From NCBI RefSeq assembly GCF_004684095.1, contig NZ_SRII01000002.1, positions 434,692 to 498,691 of the forward strand: a stretch of DNA of 64,000 bases, given 5' to 3'. Positions within the stretch are counted from its first letter, which is position 1. The number at the start of each line of letters is the position of its first letter. Below are positions 8,498 through 15,100 of the stretch, piece after piece. Below the pieces are notes generated by a model. That model made no database searches, had not been told where the DNA came from, and saw nothing but the letters and a program-made list of their open reading frames with translations. The position numbers and the translations under genes are program-made. The stretch comes from Hymenobacter sp. UV11. GTDB lineage: Bacteria > Bacteroidota > Bacteroidia > Cytophagales > Hymenobacteraceae.

Positions 8498-8689
8498 GAT
8501 GTTCGGTGAATGTGTGCGGAAAGATAGGTGAGATTTTGCACTCTTGGTACGTTAGCTCAACCAGTATGAACGTGGGCAAGGAGCGCCTCATACGAGGTTA
8601 GGCCCAAATACCCGCCAACTATCGCATCAAGTGAGTGCATGGTATGTGATTTCAAAACACATGCCAGCAATTTCCCCGCTATTGGTCAC

Positions 8690-8725
8690 AAAAAAAGCTC
8701 TGCCTTCACAGGCAGAGCTTTTTTT
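8690..8725. terminator. Rho-independent terminator
   Basis: Arms 8690-8704 (AAAAAAAGCTCTGCC) and 8711-8725 are perfectly complementary with a 6-nt loop and A/T tracts on both sides. It terminates the lipoprotein gene that ends at 8767 on the minus strand. The rest of 8498-8766 shows nothing else recognisable. Confidence 0.88.
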
Positions 8726-8766
8726 AGGCACTTGTACTAATAACCAGTGTGGTTATTATCAAATGA

Positions 8767-8988
8767 TTACTTAGGGTCTTTTGCGTCAGCAGCGTCGCCG
8801 ATAGCTTCGCCTTTCTTGTCGGCCGAGTCACGAACGGCATCAGCCTTGTTCTCGAGCGAATCAGCTTTGGCTTCGCCTTCAGCCTTCACCTCGTTGCCTT
8901 GGGCTTCCATTTTGTCTTCGGTCTTGCTGTCGCACGAAGCGAGCGAAAGAGACATAGCAGCTACGGCGAGAAAGAGTACTTTTTTCAT
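8767..8988 (-). CDS. Small lipoprotein with Lys/Glu/Ala-rich repeats
   Basis: 73 residues. The signal MKKVLFLAVAAMSLSLASC ends in a lipobox (LASC) with Cys near residue 19. The mature part has heptad-like Ala/Asp/Glu/Lys repeats (KADSLENKADAVRDSADKKG) typical of short coiled-coil or YtxH-like stress lipoproteins of Bacteroidota. I use the ATG at 8986-8988; a longer frame upstream reads antisense to der and is not a gene. A terminator follows at 8690-8725. Confidence 0.78.
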   Translation of the reverse strand: MKKVLFLAVAAMSLSLASCDSKTEDKMEAQGNEVKAEGEAKADSLENKADAVRDSADKKGEAIGDAADAKDPK

Positions 8989-9070
8989 GGTGCAGGTTGG
9001 AAAGGGGTTTTGATAGTTTCCGGTCTTAATACTGCCCAATACATGAGGTAACCCAATCTTCACTGAAATT

Positions 9071-10390
9071 TTACTTTTTTCGAAAAGCCAGTCCGATGGG
9101 CACACCCTTAAAGTCGAAATGCTCACGCATCCGGTTTTCGAGGTAGCGGGCGTACGATTCTGGGATGTACTGCGGCAGGTTGCAGAAGAAGGCAAACACC
9201 GGGTTGTGCGTGGGCAGCTGGGTAGCGTACTTGATGCGCACCATCTTGCCTTTCTGAATGGGCGGCGGGTATTTCTCAATCTCCTTCAGCATCACATCGT
9301 TAAGCTGCGAAGTCGGAATTTTCTTCCGCTTGTTGCTATACACTTCCATGATAACTTCCAGGGCCTTGTGCACGCGCTGCTTGTTGAGCACCGAGATGAA
9401 TAAAACGGGGGGGTAGGCAATCGGGGCAATCTTCTCCATGATTTTGGCCTCAAAATCGCGGGCGGTATTCGTCTCCTTGCCCTCGATTAAGTCCCACTTA
9501 TTCACCAGGATAACAATGCCCTTCCGGTTGCGGTCGGCCAAGCCGATGATGCTCACGTCCTGGGCTTCGATGCTGCGGCTGGCGTCTAGGATAATCACGC
9601 ATACGTCGGCGGCCTCCATGGCGCGCAGGGTGCGCATGTTGGAGTAAAACTCCACGTCCTCGTTCACGCGGGCCTTGCGGCGCAGGCCGGCGGTATCCAC
9701 CAGCATAAACTCGTGGCCGAAGGCGCTGTACTTGGCTTCGATAGAGTCGCGGGTGGTGCCAGCCACATCGGTTACGATGGTGCGCTCTTCGCCCAGCAAC
9801 AGGTTGACAAACGACGATTTACCTACGTTGGGGCGGCCCAGGATGGCAATGCGCGGCAAGCCGGCATTGGGCTCTTCCTCGCCTACTTCGTCGAAGTGGC
9901 TCACCACGGCATCCAGCAACTCGCCGGTGCCCGAGCCATTCGCTGAGCTGATGGCGAATACTTCCGTGTCGCCGAGGCCCAGGGCGTAAAACTCGCCCGA
10001 GCCTTGGGCGCGCAGGTTGGTATCGGCCTTGTTAGCAACCAGGTAGATGGGCTTTTTGCCGATGTAGCGGCGCAGCACCTCCGCAAATTCTTCGTCGAGG
10101 CCCTGCAGGCCCGCGTCGGCGTCCACCATAAAGAGGATAACGTCGGACTCGTCGATGGCCAGCTTTACCTGGCGGTTGATTTCGCTCTCGAAAATATCAT
10201 CCGAGTTGTGCACGTAGCCACCCGTGTCAATCACGGTAAAGTTGTGGCCAATCCAGTCGCCGTAGCCGTAGTGGCGGTCGCGGGTTACCCCGCTTTGGTT
10301 ATCCATGATGGCCTGGCGGCGGCCCACCAGGCGGTTGAACAGGGTAGACTTGCCCACGTTGGGACGGCCCACTATTGCAATGGTATTCAT
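9071..10390 (-). CDS. der: Ribosome biogenesis GTPase Der (EngA)
   Basis: 439 residues with two tandem GTPase domains and a C-terminal KH-like domain, needed for 50S subunit assembly. The first G1 motif GRPNVGKST is at residues 8-16, with DTGGYV as G3 and NKAD as G4. The second G1 is GRPNVGKSS near residue 185, with DTAGLRRK and NKWD. The start at 10388-10390 (MNTIAIVGRPNVGKST) fits the family; the frame extends ten codons upstream without support. The gene lies on the same strand as era, separated by 275 bp that include the long inverted repeat. Confidence 0.97.
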   Translation of the reverse strand: MNTIAIVGRPNVGKSTLFNRLVGRRQAIMDNQSGVTRDRHYGYGDWIGHNFTVIDTGGYVHNSDDIFESEINRQVKLAIDESDVILFMVDADAGLQGLDEEFAEVLRRYIGKKPIYLVANKADTNLRAQGSGEFYALGLGDTEVFAISSANGSGTGELLDAVVSHFDEVGEEEPNAGLPRIAILGRPNVGKSSFVNLLLGEERTIVTDVAGTTRDSIEAKYSAFGHEFMLVDTAGLRRKARVNEDVEFYSNMRTLRAMEAADVCVIILDASRSIEAQDVSIIGLADRNRKGIVILVNKWDLIEGKETNTARDFEAKIMEKIAPIAYPPVLFISVLNKQRVHKALEVIMEVYSNKRKKIPTSQLNDVMLKEIEKYPPPIQKGKMVRIKYATQLPTHNPVFAFFCNLPQYIPESYARYLENRMREHFDFKGVPIGLAFRKK

Positions 10391-10498
10391 GTAGTTGACT
10401 CCAGCCGCCGGCCCGACCAATGGCGCGGCAGTACCCGGAGTAGTTAAGGTTAAAATGGTCGGATTTTAAATTGTTAAATCGTCTGTCATGGAGGCTGA

Positions 10499-10654
10499 CC
10501 GCCGTTTAGCACGCAGTGCGCAACGGCAGGCCGAAGACTGGGGCGAGTCTCTGACTCGCGAAAGTGAGTGGGGCCGCGTACTATACCTATTCCACGAGTC
10601 AGAGACTCGCCCCAGTCTTCGGCCTGCCGTTGCGCACTGCGTGCTAAACGGCGG
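10499..10654. repeat. Perfect 60-bp inverted repeat between era and der
   Basis: Arms 10499-10558 and 10595-10654 are exact reverse complements as read, with a 36-nt loop. The inner part contains GAGTCTCTGACTCG. It starts 11 bp downstream of the era stop. There is no U-tract, so it is not a classical terminator. No other copy occurs in the window. Confidence 0.95.
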
Positions 10655-10665
10655 CCAGTGCTATA

Positions 10666-11562
10666 TTACTGGTAGCCGAAGCGCGCTAGCGCCTTGGCAT
10701 CGGTGCGCCAGTTTGCGTTCACTTTCACGAACAATTCCAGGAACACTTTTTTCTGGAAAAACTTCTCCATTTCTTCGCGGGCCCAGGTGCCAACCTTCTT
10801 CAGCGCCTCGCCTTTGGCCCCGATGATGATGCCCTTCTGGCTGTCGCGCTCCACGTAGATGACGCCGCGAATGCGGATAATGTCGTCGTCTTCCTTAAAT
10901 TCCTCAATGGCAACCTCACAGCTGTAAGGCACTTCTTTTTTGTAGAGCTTGAAGATTTTTTCGCGCACCATTTCGGCGGCAAAAAAGCGTTCGGGCTTAT
11001 CGGTGAGCTCGTCTTTGGGGTAGTAGGGCGGGTGAATGGGCAGGCTTTCGAGGGCCAGCTGCAACACGCGCTCGGTGCCGAAAGCGTTGAGGGCCGAGAT
11101 GGGCAGCACGTCGGTGGCGTTGGGCAGCTGCTCTTTCCAGTAGGCAAGCTTGGCTTCCACTTCAGCCTGGTCAGCCTGGTCTATCTTATTGACCAGGATA
11201 TAGATGGGCGTGTCTTCGGTCTTGCGCAGGCGCTCGATTACCGGCTCCTCATCGTGCTTCTCGTAGATGTCGGTAACGAATAGAATCACGTCGGCGTCTT
11301 CCAGCGACGAGTACACGAAGGCCATCATGGCGTTGTGCAGCTCGTATTTGGGCTGAATAATGCCGGGCGTGTCGGAGTAGATAAGTTGAAAATCGTCGCC
11401 GTTGAGAATACCCAGAATGCGGTGGCGGGTGGTCTGGGCCTTGCTCGTCACAATGCTCAGGCGCTCGCCCACCAACGCATTCATCAGCGTGGACTTACCC
11501 ACGTTGGGCTTGCCAATGATGCTGACAAAGCCAGCGCGATGGGGCTTAGGTTCGGGAGTCAC
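10666..11562 (-). CDS. era: GTPase Era
   Basis: 298-residue GTPase that binds 16S rRNA and assists 30S maturation. It has GKPNVGKST near residue 16, the G3 DTPG (DTPGIIQPKYELHN), G4 NKID, and a C-terminal KH domain with GIIIGAKGEALKKVG. I place the start at the GTG at 11560-11562 (VTPEPKPHRAGF). A TTG 14 codons upstream is the only longer choice and overlaps the -7 box TACCTTTG at 11602-11609. The gene lies upstream of der on the same strand; the two assembly GTPases probably share transcription. Confidence 0.95.
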   Translation of the reverse strand: MTPEPKPHRAGFVSIIGKPNVGKSTLMNALVGERLSIVTSKAQTTRHRILGILNGDDFQLIYSDTPGIIQPKYELHNAMMAFVYSSLEDADVILFVTDIYEKHDEEPVIERLRKTEDTPIYILVNKIDQADQAEVEAKLAYWKEQLPNATDVLPISALNAFGTERVLQLALESLPIHPPYYPKDELTDKPERFFAAEMVREKIFKLYKKEVPYSCEVAIEEFKEDDDIIRIRGVIYVERDSQKGIIIGAKGEALKKVGTWAREEMEKFFQKKVFLELFVKVNANWRTDAKALARFGYQ

Positions 11563-11601
11563 GAGAAAGATAGTGTAAGGATAGTTTTGAAAATCAGCCT
11601 G

Positions 11602-11609
11602 CAAAGGTA
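11602..11609 (-). promoter_or_regulatory. -7 box of era
   Basis: The minus strand reads TACCTTTG, an exact match to TAnnTTTG, about 40 bp upstream of the GTG start. No convincing -33 box was seen; upstream lies the TTAGCTG repeat. Confidence 0.5.
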
Positions 11610-11619
11610 CGGCTTCTTT

Positions 11620-11787
11620 TAGCTGTTAGCTGTTAGCTGCTGGCTATTAGCTTTTTTTGCTAACGATTTCAAGCCAAAGCTCCGCTTTTTTGGTTAAAGT
11701 GAAAGTCAATACAAAACAAGCCATATGGCGTCGGTTGCTGGCTTTATAAAAAGCTAACAGCTAACAGCTAAAGGCTAACAGCTAAAA
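11620..11787. repeat. TTAGCTG-type interspersed repeat pair
   Basis: 11620-11652 is built of repeated AGCTGTT/AGCTGCT/GGCTATT units. 11749-11787 carries the reverse-complement units (AGCTAACAGCTAACAGCTAA), forming a long imperfect inverted repeat with about 100 nt between. It fills the divergent gap between era and hemH. A second copy of the same design lies at 51257-51356. Confidence 0.8.
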
Positions 11788-11790
11788 AAA

Positions 11791-12828
11791 ATGCCTACCC
11801 CCTCCCGCCGCATTGGCGTCTTGCTGGTAAACCTCGGCACGCCCGACTCGCCCCAAACCAGTGATGTGCGCCGTTACCTCAACGAATTTCTCACCGATGG
11901 CCGCGTAGTGGACATGCCGGCCGCCGTGCGCTACCCCCTGTTTCAGGGCCTGGTAGTGCCATTGCGCGCCCCCAAATCGGCCAAGATTTACCAGCAGCTC
12001 TGGGATGCCGAGCGCGGCTCGCCGCTACTCTTTCACGGCCTCGACCTGAAGGCCGCCGTGCAGCAGGAGCTGGGCGAGGGTTACGTGGTGGCCTTCGGAA
12101 TGCGCTACCAGAAACCCAGCATCGAAACGGCGCTGGAGGAGCTGCGCGATGCGGCCGTGGACCGCATTATCGTGCTACCGCTGTTTCCGCAGTACGCGGC
12201 GGCCAGCACCGGCTCGGTTCAGGAAAAGGTGATGGATATCGTAAAGGACTGGTGGATAGTGCCCAGCATCAACTTCATCAGCCAGTTTGCTACGGAGCCG
12301 GGCTTCATTGCCAGCATTGTGGCGCGGGGCCAAGCCGCCATGGCCGAGCGCTCGTTCGACCATGTGGTATTAAGCTACCACGGCATACCCGAGCGGCACG
12401 TGAAGAAAGGCGACCCGACCAACTATTGCCAGTTTGGGGCGTGCTGCAACTCGCTCACGCCGGCCAACCAGTATTGCTATCGGGCGCAGTGCTTCGCCAC
12501 CTCGCGGCTGATAGCGGCTGGCCTCGGCCTGCGCGACGACCAGTACACCGTGACCTTCCAGAGCCGCCTGCAAAGCCGCCTGCGTGACCCCTGGCTGAAG
12601 CCCTATACCGACGAGGTGCTCAAGGAATTTCCGGCCAAAGGCATCAAAAGCGTCCTGGCCTTCTCGCCAGCTTTTGTGGCCGACTGCCTCGAAACGACCA
12701 TCGAAGTGGGGATGGAATTCCGGGAGCTATTCGAGGAAAACGGCGGTGAGCACTGGCAGCTAGTGCCCTCGCTCAACTCGGAGCCGCAGTGGGTGGCGGC
12801 CGTGGCCGATATGCTGCGGGCCAATTAA
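11791..12828 (+). CDS. hemH: Ferrochelatase
   Basis: Inserts ferrous iron into protoporphyrin IX, the last step of protoheme synthesis. 345 residues with LSYHGIPERH (catalytic His about residue 196) and a late FSPAFVADCLETTIEVG carrying the conserved Glu. Between residues 213 and 234 there are five cysteines (CQFGACC, then CYRAQC), an arrangement that could ligate an iron-sulfur cluster as in some other bacterial ferrochelatases. That is a hypothesis. The gene stands alone with a strong terminator 18 bp after the stop. Confidence 0.96.
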   Translation: MPTPSRRIGVLLVNLGTPDSPQTSDVRRYLNEFLTDGRVVDMPAAVRYPLFQGLVVPLRAPKSAKIYQQLWDAERGSPLLFHGLDLKAAVQQELGEGYVVAFGMRYQKPSIETALEELRDAAVDRIIVLPLFPQYAAASTGSVQEKVMDIVKDWWIVPSINFISQFATEPGFIASIVARGQAAMAERSFDHVVLSYHGIPERHVKKGDPTNYCQFGACCNSLTPANQYCYRAQCFATSRLIAAGLGLRDDQYTVTFQSRLQSRLRDPWLKPYTDEVLKEFPAKGIKSVLAFSPAFVADCLETTIEVGMEFRELFEENGGEHWQLVPSLNSEPQWVAAVADMLRAN

Positions 12829-12845
12829 GACACCCATACTCTGGT

Positions 12846-12896
12846 AAAGCGCCCGGCCGGCCGCCTCATTGAACGAGGCGGCCGGCCGGGCGCTTT
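12846..12896. terminator. Bidirectional terminator, GC-rich 22-bp stem
   Basis: Arms 12846-12867 (AAAGCGCCCGGCCGGCCGCC then TC) and 12875-12896 are perfect complements with a 7-nt loop. It lies between hemH and the convergent PRC-barrel gene. Confidence 0.85.
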
Positions 12897-12915
12897 GCTT
12901 ATTATCTATGAGCCG

Positions 12916-13308
12916 TTAGCTACTCATCCCCAGCTTCTCCCGCATTTCAGCCTCAAACTCGGGCGGCAGCATGAAGTCGATGAAGGGGGGGTAGGCGTGC
13001 ACCGTTTCGCGGTTCAGGGCCGTGACGAAGACGCTGCTACCCTCCGTATCGAGGTGCACGGCGGCCAGCGGCAGCAGGATGCGCTGCTCGGTGTGGGGCA
13101 GGGGCGCGGGCACGCCGGGCAGGCCGCTTTCCAGCAGCACGTCGAGGTACAGAATCTGCTGCGATACCGGGTCGGCCAGCAACTCATACACGGTGCCTAG
13201 GGCCTGGCCATCGCTGCCGCGCACGGTCCAGCCGCGCGGGTCGGGGTCGCTGGCTACTAGCTCGAAGGAGGGAAGGTCGCGCAGGCGGCGCAGTACGGGG
13301 CTACTCAT
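12916..13308 (-). CDS. PRC-barrel domain protein
   Basis: 130 residues. The pattern GWTVRGSDGQALGTVYELLA, then QQILYLDVLLESG, then RILLPLAAVHLD matches the PRC-barrel fold (photosynthetic reaction centre H-subunit tail and RimM-like domains). The C-terminal tail YPPFIDFMLPPEFEAEMREK is shared with other small Bacteroidota PRC proteins. No signal peptide. Usually a small cytosolic protein linked to stress or RNA-related functions; the exact role is unknown. It follows the upstream gene by 12 bp and is probably cotranscribed with it. Confidence 0.75.
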   Translation of the reverse strand: MSSPVLRRLRDLPSFELVASDPDPRGWTVRGSDGQALGTVYELLADPVSQQILYLDVLLESGLPGVPAPLPHTEQRILLPLAAVHLDTEGSSVFVTALNRETVHAYPPFIDFMLPPEFEAEMREKLGMSS

Positions 13309-13320
13309 GGGGGGTAGGAA

Positions 13321-13941
13321 TTAGAGAACGTCCTTAGCCGGATAGCTCATAGTATTGAGCAGGTTACTGAACTGGGCGAAGTACGCGCGGTTTTGGGCCT
13401 GCTCGGCGGGCGTAGCGTCGCGGCCCGAAAGCTGGCTGGCTTGCAGCGTCAGGGCATTGACTTCTGCTTGCAGGTTGGGGTAGGCTTTCTGCTGCACCGC
13501 TGACAGCAGGTTGGCAGCCGCCACCAGGCCCGGGCGCAGGCCGGCCTGCGGGTCGCCGTCGGCCAGCCGGGCGGTGGCGCTGGTGAAGTTATCGCGCTGC
13601 TCCCGCACGGCAGCATCGTCGCGCAGGTCGGCGCGGTCAGCCAGTTGCGTGAGCTGTGGGCGCAGCTGCAGCAGCGTCGCGCTGGCCTCGCTGGCGGGGG
13701 CAGAGGCAGCTACCGAGTCGGGCGCTGGTGGGGGGGTAGTGCTGGCACCCGAGCTATCCTGGGCCAGGCTATCGGCGGGTACGGGGGGCAGCCCCATCTC
13801 CACTTGTTTCGGCGCCGGCTCGTCGGCGGGGTCAAGGCGCAGGTAGAAATAAGCGGAGGCTGCCAGTAGCAGCGCGGCCAGGGCCACGAGCAGCCAGGGG
13901 CTGGGAGCTTTTTTTTTGGGTTGAATACGTAGTTCGGCCAT
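13321..13941 (-). CDS. Hypothetical single-pass membrane protein
   Basis: 206 residues. After a short basic N-terminus (MAELRIQPKKKAPSP) comes one transmembrane helix (WLLVALAALLLAASAYFYL, about residues 16-34). A Pro/Ala/Ser-rich linker and an alpha-helical Ala/Gln/Leu-rich periplasmic part follow. No known family motif is visible. Probably anchored in the inner membrane with its C-terminus outside. It is cotranscribed with the PRC-barrel gene. The start at 13939-13941 was chosen because the upstream extension has no protein-like composition. Confidence 0.68.
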   Translation of the reverse strand: MAELRIQPKKKAPSPWLLVALAALLLAASAYFYLRLDPADEPAPKQVEMGLPPVPADSLAQDSSGASTTPPPAPDSVAASAPASEASATLLQLRPQLTQLADRADLRDDAAVREQRDNFTSATARLADGDPQAGLRPGLVAAANLLSAVQQKAYPNLQAEVNALTLQASQLSGRDATPAEQAQNRAYFAQFSNLLNTMSYPAKDVL

Positions 13942-14008
13942 ACTATAAAGAGTAATGCATTCCTGTACGCAAGGCAGCGAAAGGTAGTTGATGGTAGGCA
14001 GGGGGGCA

Positions 14009-14986
14009 CTAAAACGCCACGGCCGTATCAGCGGCTGCTGCGCTTTTGGGCAGGTGCTGTAGTAGATAAAGCGCATTGGCCACGCAGGCAGTCGCGCTGT
14101 AGTTGGTGTAGAGGTAAGCCGGTTTGCTTTGGTAAGTTAACTTATTGAATGACAAGCCTGCTTTAGGCTGCACCCAGCTCAGCAACGCCGTCTTCTTACC
14201 AGCTTTGTCAAGCAACGGCAGCGGTAGCTTGTCCTGACTTTGTAAAACTAGTTCGGCCGCTTTGAGCAGAATATCTTTCCATGTTTTGAGCGCGTGCTCC
14301 GTGCCATCGGGCAGCCGCAGCCACTGCGGCTTACCCAGCTGCGAGTCCGGGCCAGCTAGGTCAACAGAGAGGGGGTAGTAGTTTCTAGCTGGTACTGTCG
14401 TTACGGATTTAGCAGTTGGTTGCGGCCGCGGCTTGGAGCTGGCCGGCGCCATAATGGCTCCAGAGATAGTAGGCGTGGCAGGAGCGATAACGAGCCCGTG
14501 CCCACCGTGCGCCGCATCCAGCAGTTGAAGTAGCTGCAGCGCCGCCGGAAGCAGGTTGTCGGTCCGCAATTCGATAATGGAAGTAGGCTCGTAGTGCGAG
14601 TGGCCGGGCGAGTAGCAGTGCCAATTCAGGCCATCGGTAATGAAAAACGAGACGGGCTTCAGCGAGAAGGCGTAGCCAATCAGCGCCCCTACGTGGCCGA
14701 GCTTATCCAGGCTTTCGCCCAGCTTCTTCGCCTCTACTACCGATTGGATGACGCCGGTAGGGCCTTTCAATACATAATCCAGCGACTGCTTGTTCTCGAC
14801 GGTGCGCTCGGGTTCCACCATGCGCACGTCGGCTGTGTCCCAGCCCAGCGCCCGCAGTACGGGGTCGATGAGGGCGGCGCGGGTGGCCGCTTCGTTCTTG
14901 CTCAGAAGCGCGTGATTTTGCTCGGCCTGGTGGCACACGTGGGCCAGGGCAGCAACCAGCGACGCGAGGGGGCTAGGGGTGGGCAT
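14009..14986 (-). CDS. Orphan type I restriction HsdR-N-like nuclease domain protein
   Basis: 325 residues. The N-terminal third matches the HsdR N-terminal nuclease region of type I restriction enzymes. NEAATRAALIDPVLRALGWD lies at residues 31-50, and the PD-(D/E)xK core has Asp70 (SLDYVL) and Glu85-Ala-Lys87 (VVEAKKLG), then TDGLNWHCYS. There is no helicase motor, no HsdM or HsdS nearby. The C-terminal half (residues about 180-325) is unrelated to HsdR and contains a module with PLSVDLAGPDS and LSFNKLTYQSKPAYLYTNYS, perhaps a nucleic-acid or small-molecule binding part. It is transcribed divergently from uvrA. Single-gene nuclease proteins like this occur in Bacteroidota; the role is unknown, with defence or DNA processing possible. 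Confidence 0.72.
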   Translation of the reverse strand: MPTPSPLASLVAALAHVCHQAEQNHALLSKNEAATRAALIDPVLRALGWDTADVRMVEPERTVENKQSLDYVLKGPTGVIQSVVEAKKLGESLDKLGHVGALIGYAFSLKPVSFFITDGLNWHCYSPGHSHYEPTSIIELRTDNLLPAALQLLQLLDAAHGGHGLVIAPATPTISGAIMAPASSKPRPQPTAKSVTTVPARNYYPLSVDLAGPDSQLGKPQWLRLPDGTEHALKTWKDILLKAAELVLQSQDKLPLPLLDKAGKKTALLSWVQPKAGLSFNKLTYQSKPAYLYTNYSATACVANALYLLQHLPKSAAAADTAVAF

Positions 14987-15100
14987 AGAAGAAAAGTAAC
15001 GAGTCGGCCGCAATGATAGAGCCGGCTGCGGGCCCGCGCCAGGCCCGACCTTTACGCCCCTGCCGAAACCTTCCGCCCCAGTTGTGCGGTTAACCAGTTT

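Noticed and set aside
8498..8690. Possible tRNA or small RNA in this gap
   Set aside because: No cloverleaf or conserved RNA pattern seen; only the terminator at 8690-8725 is supported.
10488..10826. 112-codon plus-strand frame across the 60-bp inverted repeat
   Set aside because: It runs through both arms of the repeat and antisense into era; not protein-like.
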